This document shows, piece by piece, positions 7,180-13,847 of a DNA stretch of 14,177 bases; position 1 is the stretch's first letter; every line of letters begins with the position of its first letter. The notes beneath the pieces are model-generated. The model was given only the letters and a program-made list of their open reading frames with translations, did not search any database and had not been told where the DNA came from. The DNA comes from Micavibrio sp. UBA2020. Its GTDB lineage: Bacteria > Pseudomonadota > Alphaproteobacteria > Micavibrionales > UBA2020. The position numbers and the translations under genes were made by a program. Location of the stretch: contig DDBY01000101.1 of the NCBI GenBank assembly GCA_002334985.1, forward strand, positions 521 through 14,697, in the 5' to 3' direction.

Positions 7180-7848
7180 ATGCCGCCCAGATTGTCGAAT
7201 TTAACCTATAACCCGCCGCGCGAGCCTTATACGTCCATCGTTCACCGCGATGACGATATTCTGGTGCTGGATAAGCCGAGCGGCCTGTTGTCCGTGCCAG
7301 GACGCGACCCCGCTCTGTTCGATAGTCTCATCATGCGCGTACGCGAAACGTTTCCACAGGCGCATCTCATCAACAGGCTCGACAAGGATACTTCGGGCAT
7401 TGTGCTGATGGGTCTCAACAAAAAAGCGCATTCCTTCATCGGGCCGCAGTTTGAAAGCCGCACAACAAAAAAATCGTATACCGCCATTGTCTGGGGACAT
7501 CTTGCCGAAGATGCGGGCTTCATTGACCTGCCGCTCGCGGGAGATGCCGACAATAAACCGTTGCACCGCGTCGATCATGACAACGGCCGTCCGTCGCAAA
7601 CGGAATGGCGCGTGGTCGAACGTTTGCCGATGCCCGCGACGCGCGTCACGCTTATTCCGCTAACGGGACGCACGCATCAACTGCGCGTGCACATGCAATC
7701 CATCGGCCACCCCATCCTCGGCGATAAATTTTATGCGGCAGGCGATGCGCTTGCCGCAGCGGACCGCCTGATGCTGCATGCAGGCGAACTCGGGATTGTG
7801 CACCCGAACGGGCAGCCCATGACCTTCACCGTTCCTTGTCCATTTTGA
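7180..7848 (+). CDS. rluA: Dual-specificity RNA pseudouridine synthase RluA
   Basis: RluA isomerises uridine to pseudouridine at U746 of 23S rRNA and U32 of several tRNAs in E. coli. The opening YNPPREPYTSIVHRDDDIL and DKPSGLLSVPGR closely follow E. coli RluA, not RluC or RluD, and there is no S4 domain. The catalytic Asp68 lies in INRLDKDTSGIVLM, and motif III is TGRTHQLRVHM (162-172). The residue before the RLD motif is Asn where the family normally has His. Length (222 residues) matches E. coli RluA. The start is uncertain: GTG at 7174 and ATG at 7180 are both in frame and neither has a clear ribosome binding site; I took the ATG. The rsmJ gene begins 8 nt after its stop. Confidence 0.92.
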   Translation: MPPRLSNLTYNPPREPYTSIVHRDDDILVLDKPSGLLSVPGRDPALFDSLIMRVRETFPQAHLINRLDKDTSGIVLMGLNKKAHSFIGPQFESRTTKKSYTAIVWGHLAEDAGFIDLPLAGDADNKPLHRVDHDNGRPSQTEWRVVERLPMPATRVTLIPLTGRTHQLRVHMQSIGHPILGDKFYAAGDALAAADRLMLHAGELGIVHPNGQPMTFTVPCPF

Positions 7849-7856
7849 GCGTGACG

Positions 7857-8468
7857 ATGGCGGCTGAAGAAAACCAAAAACCCGAAATTTACATCGACTT
7901 CGTCGGCGGCGCGGTCGGTCACCGCTTGCGGGCCGGCGAAGGGCGCAGGCAGGCCCTGCCCAAGGCCGCCGGTTTCGGCAAGGGTCCCGTGCCGCATGTT
8001 GTGGATGCCACAGCAGGCCTCGGCCGCGACGCCTTCCTACTCGCCTCGCTCGGCGCGCAAGTTACGCTCATCGAACGCTCCGCCGCCATCCATGCCGCCC
8101 TGGCCGATGCCATGGCACGCGCCAAAGCCGAAGGCGGCCGCTACGCCGAAATCATCGAACGCATGACATTATTGCAGGGCGATTCAATCAAACTGCTCCC
8201 CGCCCTCGCCCCCGAGGTCATCGTCATCGACCCCATGCACCCGCCCCGCCACAACAGCGCCCTCGTCAAAAAAGAAATGCGCGACCTCCGCGATATTGTC
8301 GGCGTTGATCCGGACCAGACGGAATTGATGCAGGTGGCGCTGTCTTGCGCAAAAAAGCGCGTCGTTTTGAAATGGCCGATGCATGCCGAACCGATGGTTG
8401 GCATTCGCGCACCATCGCATCAGATCATCGGAAAGAGCACGCGGTATGATGTTTTTATGTGCGTTTAA
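7857..8468 (+). CDS. rsmJ: 16S rRNA (guanine1516-N2)-methyltransferase RsmJ
   Basis: RsmJ uses S-adenosylmethionine to methylate N2 of G1516 in 16S rRNA. The family blocks are clear: IDFVGGAVGHRLRAGEGRRQ (12-32), the SAM-binding loop VVDATAGLGRDAFLLASLGA (48-67), the acidic end of strand 2 in LIERS, the catalytic-type motif VIDPMHPPR (123-131, DPMFP in E. coli) and ALVKKEMRDL. At 203 residues it lacks about 45 N-terminal residues present in the E. coli protein. The start was chosen as ATG 7857 with a TTGAG site 7 nt upstream; in-frame TTG 7836 and GTG 7851 are alternatives and would add 7 or 2 residues. It is coupled to rluA, so both rRNA-modifying enzymes share a transcript. Confidence 0.92.
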   Translation: MAAEENQKPEIYIDFVGGAVGHRLRAGEGRRQALPKAAGFGKGPVPHVVDATAGLGRDAFLLASLGAQVTLIERSAAIHAALADAMARAKAEGGRYAEIIERMTLLQGDSIKLLPALAPEVIVIDPMHPPRHNSALVKKEMRDLRDIVGVDPDQTELMQVALSCAKKRVVLKWPMHAEPMVGIRAPSHQIIGKSTRYDVFMCV

Positions 8469-8482
8469 TGCAACAAGTGAAA

Positions 8483-8559
<77 letters not shown>

Positions 8560-8578
8560 GCAGTGGCGGATGGGCGGG

Positions 8579-8607
8579 AGTATAGGGAAAAGCCGCCTGC
8601 CGTTCAA
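8579..8607 (-). promoter_or_regulatory. Promoter of the tRNA-Arg gene
   Basis: On the minus strand TTGAAC and TATACT are separated by exactly 17 nt, followed by a C-rich stretch, with a predicted start near 8572 and the mature tRNA 5' end at 8559. The GC-rich discriminator after the -10 box is typical of stable-RNA promoters. Confidence 0.7.
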
Positions 8608-8726
8608 CCACACCGCCGCTACGCCGCCGCGCACGCGGGCGGGTTATGCTTTGCGCACCGCAGCGCGGGCGGGCGCATCCGGCAAGCCTTTGTTTTTATG
8701 TGAACATCAACCCGTGCCAAGGGCGA

Positions 8727-8755
8727 TTGCCAAGACGCGCGCGCGCTTATATAAC
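8727..8755 (+). promoter_or_regulatory. Promoter of the Sel1-like protein gene
   Basis: TTGCCA at 8727-8732 and TATAAC at 8750-8755 are separated by 17 nt. They predict a transcript start near 8762 and a leader of about 60 nt before the ATG at 8821. Confidence 0.55.
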
Positions 8756-8820
8756 TGTGTTCACCCCATAACCTGTAATTCCGGCCACTTCATGGCCATG
8801 ACAAATACAAGGATACTTGC

Positions 8821-9489
8821 ATGAAACGCACGCTCCTTCTTCCTGCCGTTTTGGCGCTGGCGGTTATCGCCGGCACCGCGTTCTTTCTGACCCGCGGGGA
8901 AGATACCCCTGCCGCCAGCTCCGCGGCCATTGCCGCCGCAGACACCCGCACGCCGGACGAGCTTTTGCTGGCCGCGCGCGCCGCGTTTCTGGGTGACGGC
9001 ACAGCGCAGAGCGATACGCAAGGCGCACAGCTGATGCTGAAAGCCGCCGCCGCCGGCAGCGAGCAGGCCATCGGCTACGCCGGCACGCTTTACATGGGCG
9101 GCATCGGCGTTGAACACAACGTGAGCAAGGCGCGCGAATGGCTGTCGAAATCGACGGACGAAGAAGCCCGCGCGCTGGCCGAAGCGCTGATGACATTCGA
9201 AGCCGTGCTGGCCACCATGCCGGAAAACGAAGCGAAGCTGCAAGAAGCGATGGATGCGGAAAATGCGCACGAAAGCATACGCGCGTCTTTCATCGCCGCG
9301 CTCGAGCGTGAAAAACTCGCCGCTGCGGAAACGGCGGCAGGCGATAACGCGGTAACCGCCGAAGACGCCGCACCGGAAACGCCGCAGCCCGAAGCCGCCG
9401 CAGATTCAGCTGAAGCCCCAGCCGACACCGCGACAGGCGAAGCCGCGACAGGCGAAGCCGCGAAAGACGCGGAACCCGCCGGCGAATAA
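8821..9489 (+). CDS. Membrane-anchored Sel1-like repeat protein with acidic C-terminal tail
   Basis: This 222-residue protein starts with an N-terminal membrane anchor or signal (residues 5-23). Residues 44-112 contain one clear Sel1/TPR-like unit (AQLMLKAAAAGSEQAIGYAG followed by LYMGGIGVEHNVSKAREWL) and a weaker unit before it. Sel1 repeats are helical protein-interaction scaffolds, often in envelope proteins. A helical, Glu/Ala-rich linker follows, and the last 55 residues are low-complexity Ala/Glu/Pro with a TGEAATGEAA repeat. An AAGGA ribosome binding site lies about 8 nt before the ATG. The SDR gene follows after 33 nt and has the same orientation. The client of the scaffold is unknown. 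Confidence 0.82.
   Translation: MKRTLLLPAVLALAVIAGTAFFLTRGEDTPAASSAAIAAADTRTPDELLLAARAAFLGDGTAQSDTQGAQLMLKAAAAGSEQAIGYAGTLYMGGIGVEHNVSKAREWLSKSTDEEARALAEALMTFEAVLATMPENEAKLQEAMDAENAHESIRASFIAALEREKLAAAETAAGDNAVTAEDAAPETPQPEAAADSAEAPADTATGEAATGEAAKDAEPAGE
9430..9459. repeat. Two perfect 15-bp tandem repeats in the tail of the Sel1-like protein
   Basis: The unit GCGACAGGCGAAGCC occurs twice in a row, in frame, and codes for the Ala-Thr-Gly-Glu-Ala repeat. A partial third unit (GCGA) follows. Confidence 0.85.
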
Positions 9490-9522
9490 CCCCCGCACCA
9501 CAAACGCATACGGAGCATTATC

Positions 9523-10287
9523 ATGGATATCAAAGGCCTTGCAGTCATTGTCACCGGTGGCGGTTCGGGCATGGGCGCCGAAGTTGCGCGCCATCTGGCC
9601 AAAGCCGGCGCGAAAGTCGCCGTGCTCGACATCAACAAAGCGAATGTCGAAGCCGTCGCCAAGGAAATCGGCGGGCTGGGCATTGAATGCGACGTCACCA
9701 GCGACGAAAGCGCCAAGGCGGCCTTCGCCACCGCGCGCGCGGCACACGGCCCTGTACGCGTTTTGATGAACTGCGCGGGCATCGCCCCCGGCGCGCGCGT
9801 GGTGGGCAAGGACGGCCCGCATGACCTCGGCTTTTTCTCCAAAGTCATTGGCGTGAACCTTGTGGGTTCGTTCAACATGCTGCGCCTTGCGGCGGCGGAA
9901 ATGTCCACGCTCGATACGCTTAACGAAACGGGCGAGCGCGGCGTGATTATCAACACCGCATCGGTTGCGGCGTATGAAGGCCAAATCGGCCAGGCCGCCT
10001 ATTCCGCCTCCAAGGGCGGGATTGTGGGCATGACCCTGCCCGCGGCGCGCGAGCTGGCGCGTTTCGGCGTGCGCGTTGTCACCATCGCCCCCGGGCTTAT
10101 CGGCACGCCGATGCTGCTGGGCATGCCGCAAGAAGTGCAGGACAGCCTGATTGCCACCACGCTGTTCCCCAAACGCCTTGGCCTGCCGGAAGAATTCGCC
10201 AAGCTGGCGCTGCATGTCATCGACAACGCGCTGATTAATGGCGAAACCATCCGCCTTGACGGCGCCGTGCGCCTCGCGCCGAAGTAA
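9523..10287 (+). CDS. Short-chain dehydrogenase (SDR), 3-hydroxyacyl-CoA dehydrogenase type 2-like
   Basis: This is a classical SDR oxidoreductase of 254 residues. It has the nucleotide-binding TGGGSGMG at 11-18, Asp36 at the end of strand 2 (favouring NAD(H) over NADP(H)), CDVTS at 56-60, NCAG at 83-86 and the catalytic set Asn112, Ser147, Tyr160 and Lys164 (YSASK). The VLMNCAGIAPG segment and the long insert around 93-108 (VVGKDGPHDLGFFSKVIG) resemble the HSD17B10 / 3-hydroxy-2-methylbutyryl-CoA dehydrogenase group, which acts in beta-oxidation and isoleucine degradation. The substrate is inferred from that resemblance only. A CGGAG site lies 7 nt before the ATG. The exported protein gene starts 6 nt after its stop. 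Confidence 0.92.
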   Translation: MDIKGLAVIVTGGGSGMGAEVARHLAKAGAKVAVLDINKANVEAVAKEIGGLGIECDVTSDESAKAAFATARAAHGPVRVLMNCAGIAPGARVVGKDGPHDLGFFSKVIGVNLVGSFNMLRLAAAEMSTLDTLNETGERGVIINTASVAAYEGQIGQAAYSASKGGIVGMTLPAARELARFGVRVVTIAPGLIGTPMLLGMPQEVQDSLIATTLFPKRLGLPEEFAKLALHVIDNALINGETIRLDGAVRLAPK

Positions 10288-10293
10288 GGCGCG

Positions 10294-11295
10294 GTGCGCG
10301 GGCGGTTTGCATATCTGCTGGCGGCGGCCGTTATGGCCGCGGGGCTTTTGCTGCCTGCCGGCAGCGCCCCCGCGCAGATGAATATTTTCGACAAACCCGC
10401 ATGGGAAAAAGACCTGCGCCGCATCATGTGGCGTCACCGCAGCTGCGCCGCGCTGAAATCCTACATCTGGGAAGTGGGCGATGCGGAGAAAATCATCACC
10501 CGCGATTACGGCCTTTTCGGCACGCCGCCGTCGCCCACGGACTTTGTGCCGCTTTATGATGTTTCCGCTTTCATCTTCGCCAGCTATATAGCCGAGCGCA
10601 CGGGCGGCAAGCTGGACGATGCGCAAATATCCGCCCTCACCATGCGCGACGGCTATAACGCGCCCCTGTCACGCAGCTGCAATATATCAACATCGGTCGG
10701 CAGCTGTTTTGGCAATATGGGCGGGCACAAAAGCCGCACCGGCAAAGACGGCGAATTTTACTATGGCCCCGGACACATCCAGCAACTGGCCATGCAGCTC
10801 GAACTGGGCACCTACCGCGACGGTGACATGCGTGACGAATATGGCGGGCAGCTGCGCGCGCCGTCCATCCATTTTATTTTCAACAGTCTGCGCCTGTTCG
10901 ACGGGCTGCACATGCGGCCGGAGAACCTGTCGAAATTCCTGCGCGCGGTTGTGGGCGGAAAGCTGAAAATAAGCGAGCTTCTCGGCGCGCATGCCGTTTG
11001 CCTTGACCCGCAGAAATGTCCGGATACGCCCGTGCTTTATGCCCCCGCGCCGCGCACGCGCGATTACAGCCTCGGCCACTGGGTGGAAAAGAACGCCGCT
11101 ACCGGCGAGGTTGAGGCCTATAGCATGACCGGCAAAACCGGCATCTACGTCTGGATTTCCGCAGACAAAAAACACTACGGCTACGTCATTCCGCTGGATG
11201 ACGGCATCAACCGCAGCGCTGCGGGTATCGGCTGCGGCCGCGCGATGTATAAAGCCGTTCTGCGCGGCACGCAAAAAGCCGACCCCGCGAAATAA
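10294..11295 (+). CDS. Exported protein, possibly a degenerate serine-beta-lactamase-fold protein
   Basis: This is a 333-residue exported protein with a Sec signal peptide (1-28, ending SAPAQ) and six cysteines in the mature part (51, 129, 138, 236, 242, 314). I do not recognise a named family. Some stretches recall the serine beta-lactamase/penicillin-binding fold: VSAFIFASYIAERTGGKLDD (90-109) sits like the SxxK helix and its GKLxLDD turn, FYYGPGHIQQLAMQLE (155-170) like the YxN helix, and TGKTGIYVWIS (279-289) like the KTG strand. The catalytic Lys of SxxK and the Asn of YxN are absent, so an active enzyme is unlikely if the assignment is right. It starts with GTG 6 nt after the SDR stop, with AAGG just upstream. 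The gene is certain; the fold is a tentative inference. Confidence 0.85.
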   Translation: MRGRFAYLLAAAVMAAGLLLPAGSAPAQMNIFDKPAWEKDLRRIMWRHRSCAALKSYIWEVGDAEKIITRDYGLFGTPPSPTDFVPLYDVSAFIFASYIAERTGGKLDDAQISALTMRDGYNAPLSRSCNISTSVGSCFGNMGGHKSRTGKDGEFYYGPGHIQQLAMQLELGTYRDGDMRDEYGGQLRAPSIHFIFNSLRLFDGLHMRPENLSKFLRAVVGGKLKISELLGAHAVCLDPQKCPDTPVLYAPAPRTRDYSLGHWVEKNAATGEVEAYSMTGKTGIYVWISADKKHYGYVIPLDDGINRSAAGIGCGRAMYKAVLRGTQKADPAK

Positions 11296-11323
11296 GCACA
11301 GATTCTCTGCATTTTTTACAAAT

Positions 11324-11348
11324 TTGTGCATTGCATCAAAATGCGCAA
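11324..11348. promoter_or_regulatory. Inverted repeat upstream of amt, candidate operator
   Basis: TTGTGCAT (11324-11331) and ATGCGCAA (11341-11348) form an inverted repeat with one mismatch around a 9-nt centre, 50 nt before the amt ATG. The spacing suits a dimeric regulator, but it does not match the NtrC consensus I know, and I see no sigma-54 -24/-12 pair. Confidence 0.3.
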
Positions 11349-11398
11349 TCCGTTAACCTGCGATTCCAGCAAACAATATAAACACGAGGGTAACGCAC

Positions 11399-12622
11399 AT
11401 GGCGGCGGCAGATATCGCATGGCTGGTAATGGCCACGGCACTTGTACTTTTGATGACACCCGGTGTCGCCTTTTTCTATGGCGGCATGGTCAGCCGGCGC
11501 AGCGCCGTTTCAACCAAGTTCCAAAGCTTCGTCTGCCTCGGCATCATCGGGCTTCTGTGGGCGGTTTGCGGTTATAGCCTTGTTTTCTCCGGCGATAATT
11601 TCGGCTTCATCGGCAACCTCGACATGTTCATGCTGAACGGCGTGGGCATGGAGCCGCATCCCGTTTACGCAAACACCGTGCCGCAAACACTGTTCATGCT
11701 GTTTCAGGCAACCTTTGCCATGATTACCCCCGCGCTGATTACAGGCGCAGTGGCGGAACGTATCCGCTTCAAGGCATGGCTGGTCATCATGCCCGTATGG
11801 TCGCTTCTGGTTTATGTCCCCGTCGCCCATTGGGTCTGGGGTCCCGATGGATGGATTGGCAAAATGGGCGGGCTTGATTTCGCGGGCGGGCTTGTCGTGC
11901 ACATGACATCGGGCTTCGCCGCACTGGTCGCCGCCCTTACCTTCGGCCCGCGCACGAACTTCAACCCTGCGGAAAATAACAGCTTCAGCGCGCCGATGGT
12001 TTTGCTCGGCACCGCATTTCTGTGGTTCGGCTGGTTCGGCTTTAACGCAGGCTCCGCCCTTGGCGCGAATGCGCTGGCCGCACATGCCGCCGCGACCACG
12101 GTTTTCGCCGCGGCCACCGCCATGACGGTCTGGATTATCTGCGACTGGACCATCGGCGGGCGCCCGACCGCTATCGGCGCTGCCGTTGGCGCGGTTGCGG
12201 GGCTTGTCGCCATCACGCCAGCCGCAGGTTTCGTGACGCTGCAGGCCGCGCTCGCTATCGGCGCGGTGACGGCGATTGCCTGCAACTTCGTCGCGCGGCT
12301 TATCAAGCACAAATTGAAAACCGATGACACCGTGGATGTTTTCGCCTGCCACGGTATCGGCGGCCTGCTCGGCGCTATCCTGACGGCCGTTTTCGCCACC
12401 AAGGAAGTGAACGAAGCCGGCGCGGACGGGCTTTTGTATGGCAGCAGCGCGCTATTCACCGCGAACCTTTTGGGCGCGCTGGCGGTTATCGCCTATACGA
12501 TGGTTATGACGTTTATCATCCTCAAGACCATCGGCTTTTTCATGGACATGCGCGTAAGCGCGGAGGAAGAGCAGCGCGGCCTCGACAAAACCCAGCACGG
12601 GGAGCAGGCGTTTATTCTCTAA
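11399..12622 (+). CDS. amt: Ammonium transporter (Amt/MEP/Rh family)
   Basis: This 407-residue inner-membrane protein forms trimers that conduct ammonium into the cell. Eleven membrane helices fit the hydrophobicity pattern. The opening TPGVAFFYGGMVSRR, the conserved Asp160 in GGLDFAGGLVVHMTSG, and the pore twin histidines His168 and His318 (DVFACHGIGGLLGA) are all present. The mature start lacks an obvious cleaved signal peptide, which some Amt proteins have. The C-terminal tail MRVSAEEEQRGLDKTQHGEQAF is the region that contacts the PII protein GlnK. No glnK gene lies next to it here, although the two are usually paired. A GAGGG site lies 8 nt before the ATG, and the terminator at 12641-12684 follows. 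Confidence 0.96.
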   Translation: MAAADIAWLVMATALVLLMTPGVAFFYGGMVSRRSAVSTKFQSFVCLGIIGLLWAVCGYSLVFSGDNFGFIGNLDMFMLNGVGMEPHPVYANTVPQTLFMLFQATFAMITPALITGAVAERIRFKAWLVIMPVWSLLVYVPVAHWVWGPDGWIGKMGGLDFAGGLVVHMTSGFAALVAALTFGPRTNFNPAENNSFSAPMVLLGTAFLWFGWFGFNAGSALGANALAAHAAATTVFAAATAMTVWIICDWTIGGRPTAIGAAVGAVAGLVAITPAAGFVTLQAALAIGAVTAIACNFVARLIKHKLKTDDTVDVFACHGIGGLLGAILTAVFATKEVNEAGADGLLYGSSALFTANLLGALAVIAYTMVMTFIILKTIGFFMDMRVSAEEEQRGLDKTQHGEQAFIL

Positions 12623-12640
12623 CCCCCGCATCATCCCTAC

Positions 12641-12684
12641 GCACAAAAAAACAGCGCCCGCAAACGGTGCTGTTTTTTTTGTGC
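12641..12684. terminator. Bidirectional terminator between amt and the PCD gene
   Basis: A long stem runs from GCACAAAAAAACAGC at 12641 to the complementary T-rich right arm ending GTGC at 12684, with a GC-rich core GCGCC/GGTGC. It carries A and T runs on both sides. It lies between two convergent genes and can serve both. Confidence 0.85.
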
Positions 12685-12700
12685 CTCAAATCATCCGCGT

Positions 12701-13015
12701 CTATTTTTTAGCCGCAGGTTTCGCGCGCGGCGCGATTTTATCCATGAAGGTCGCAAGCGAGATGTCTTTTTCCGTCACCCCGCCCGCGTCATGCGTGGTC
12801 AGCGTCACATCGATGCGGTTATAGACATTGAACCATTCGGGGTGATGGTTCATCTGCTCCGCCTTGATAGCCACGCGCGTCATAAAGCCGAAAGCCGCGC
12901 TGAAATCGTCAAATGAAAATGATTTATGGATAGCCTTGCGCCCCTTTGCACGCTGCCATCCCTTATTTTTTGCAAGAAACGATTCGATGGATTGACTCTG
13001 TGTCGCTTTTTTCAT
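12701..13015 (-). CDS. phhB: Pterin-4a-carbinolamine dehydratase
   Basis: PCD dehydrates 4a-hydroxytetrahydropterin, the product of aromatic amino-acid hydroxylases, so that the cofactor can be recycled; it also occurs in bacteria without such hydroxylases. The 104-residue protein has the full signature: Glu53, His57, His58 and Pro59 in [15 protein letters not shown], His75 in TLTTHDAGG and Asp84 in TEKDISLA. Start 13015 was chosen because it gives the family length and has GGAGAG 9 nt upstream; an in-frame upstream ATG at 13072 overlaps the divergent promoter region and adds 19 residues not seen in the family. A Lys-rich tail of about ten residues ends the protein. No hydroxylase gene is nearby, so the physiological partner is unknown. 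Confidence 0.94.
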   Translation of the reverse strand: MKKATQSQSIESFLAKNKGWQRAKGRKAIHKSFSFDDFSAAFGFMTRVAIKAEQMNHHPEWFNVYNRIDVTLTTHDAGGVTEKDISLATFMDKIAPRAKPAAKK

Positions 13016-13077
13016 TGTCCGATTCTCTCCGATTCGATATAGTGAAACCAGTTTAGCGATTTTCGGGGTCAAGTCAG

Positions 13078-13527
13078 TTGGAAACCAAAGCGATTTTCGT
13101 GGGATTCACTGTGCCGCCATCTCTTGAAGACATTCAGGAGATTGCTGAATCTATTATCGACGAACTGCCGGAAGGCATCGACAAGTACATCCGCAAGCTG
13201 AAGATTATCGTGGAAGATTTCCCCGATGCCTTTGTCGAGCAGGAACTGGAACTTGAAACGCCTTTCGACCTGCTCGGCTGCTACCAGAGCGCAGGGCCGG
13301 CCGCCATCGGCCACCTCGCATCCGGCGGCAAACGTCAGGACAGCCTTTATCTCTACCGCCGTCCCATCCTCGACCAATGGGCGGACAGCAGCGAAGACCT
13401 GACACGGCTTGTCAACCGCGTCATCCTGCACGAGATAGGGCATCACTTCGGCTTCACCGCCGAAGACATCGAGATGTACGAGGAGGACATGTTCGGGGCG
13501 ACGGCCCTGCACAATGACGCCGGTTAG
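13078..13527 (+). CDS. Minimal zincin metallopeptidase-family protein (Zincin_1/DUF1025-like)
   Basis: This is a 149-residue soluble protein with an HExxH zinc-binding motif in [10 protein letters not shown] (His118, Glu119, His122). The layout of N-terminal helix, IIVEDFPD (43-50), DLLGCYQS (64-71), a [10 protein letters not shown] strand, and then the HEIGHHFG helix matches the small Zincin_1 family, common in Alphaproteobacteria but without a well-established substrate. The third metal ligand is not obvious; Asp130 or Glu129 are candidates. The start is TTG at 13078 with a GGGG stretch 9 nt upstream; no ATG precedes the conserved region. It is transcribed away from the PCD gene, with 62 nt between starts, and is followed by a strong terminator. 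Confidence 0.88.
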   Translation: METKAIFVGFTVPPSLEDIQEIAESIIDELPEGIDKYIRKLKIIVEDFPDAFVEQELELETPFDLLGCYQSAGPAAIGHLASGGKRQDSLYLYRRPILDQWADSSEDLTRLVNRVILHEIGHHFGFTAEDIEMYEEDMFGATALHNDAG

Positions 13528-13565
13528 GGGTTTCTTGGCGTCTGGTTGCTCCTTTTATACAGGGA

Positions 13566-13602
13566 GGGCCGTCTGCGCGACATTCGCGCGGCGGCCCTTT
13601 TT
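13566..13602 (+). terminator. Rho-independent terminator of the zincin gene
   Basis: GGGCCGTC followed by GCGCG (13566-13579) pairs with CGCGC followed by GGCGGCCC (13585-13597), with one bulged T. Five T follow at 13598-13602. It is one of the strongest stems in the window. Confidence 0.88.
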
Positions 13603-13689
13603 GCTGACGCATCCCCTTTATTTACGACTGTTTTGCCACATCGTTTCAAAGCCTTGCCTGTTTTCGCAATAAACGATACCGCGCGGCGC

Positions 13690-13719
13690 TTGACAAAAAC
13701 CGCCGTGCGGCGCGATAAT
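13690..13719 (+). promoter_or_regulatory. Promoter driving the SAM-II leader and ankyrin gene
   Basis: A perfect TTGACA (13690-13695) is followed after 18 nt by GATAAT (13714-13719), five of six matches to the -10 consensus. The predicted start near 13726 falls exactly at the 5' edge of the riboswitch fold, which supports both calls. Confidence 0.75.
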
Positions 13720-13726
13720 AAAAAGA

Positions 13727-13788
13727 TAGCGCCGATTTGAAGCCGACAGCTTGCGGGCGCTTAATAAATGCAGCTAAAGCGTTGGCGG
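13727..13788 (+). ncRNA. SAM-II riboswitch aptamer
   Basis: The RNA matches the SAM-II class, which binds S-adenosylmethionine in an H-type pseudoknot and normally represses methionine biosynthesis genes in Alphaproteobacteria. P1 is AGCGCC (13728-13733) with GGCGCT (13756-13761). The conserved GATTT follows P1 directly, as in known members. P2, the pseudoknot, is GCCGAC plus GCTT (13742-13747, 13749-13752, one bulged A) with AAGC plus GTTGGC (13777-13786), ten pairs including two that are G-U or A-U. The conserved 3' block is also present: ATAAATGCAGCTAAA (13764-13778) corresponds to the ATAAATGTAGCTAAA of known SAM-II RNAs. I rely on recalled consensus; a covariance search would settle it. 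Confidence 0.87.
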
Positions 13789-13799
13789 ACAATTCCGCC
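13784..13799 (+). promoter_or_regulatory. Candidate antiterminator hairpin of the SAM-II expression platform
   Basis: GGCGG (13784-13788) pairs with CCGCC (13795-13799) over a 6-nt loop. Its left arm shares GGC (13784-13786) with the SAM-II pseudoknot, and its right arm is the left arm of the terminator, so it excludes both. This is the expected ON conformation when SAM is absent. Confidence 0.6.
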
Positions 13800-13827
13800 G
13801 CGTGTGCTATACGTCGGCGGTTTTTTT
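13795..13827 (+). terminator. Intrinsic terminator (attenuator) after the SAM-II aptamer
   Basis: CCGCCG (13795-13800) pairs with CGGCGG (13815-13820), with an additional CGT/ACG pairing inside, and seven T follow at 13821-13827. It lies before the ankyrin gene's ribosome binding site, so it controls that gene and does not end the previous one, which already has its own terminator. Confidence 0.8.
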
Positions 13828-13847
13828 ATGCCCGAGGAGGCTAAAAC

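Larger units (their letters stand above)
13528..13847 (+). other. 320-nt gap between zincin and ankyrin genes: terminator, promoter, SAM-II leader, attenuator
   Basis: This non-coding stretch is fully structured on its right side. It holds the zincin terminator (13566-13602), an unremarkable stretch to about 13689, a promoter (13690-13719), a SAM-II type riboswitch (13727-13788), an intrinsic terminator (13795-13827) and a GAGGAGG ribosome binding site (13834-13840). I see no protein-coding frame in it. Confidence 0.8.

Noticed and set aside
8570..8824. 84-codon plus-strand frame between the tRNA and the Sel1-like gene
   Set aside because: It overlaps the tRNA promoter and the next gene's promoter, has no good ribosome binding site and no recognisable content.
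9406..10626. 406-codon minus-strand open frame across the SDR gene
   Set aside because: It overlaps three well-supported plus-strand genes, has His/Arg/Gly-biased composition typical of antisense frames, and has no family match.
11353..11382. TTAACC-N18-TATAAA as amt promoter
   Set aside because: The predicted transcript start would fall inside the GAGGG ribosome binding site of amt.
11510..12352. 280-codon minus-strand open frame opposite amt
   Set aside because: amt is certain on the other strand; the frame is a compositional shadow.
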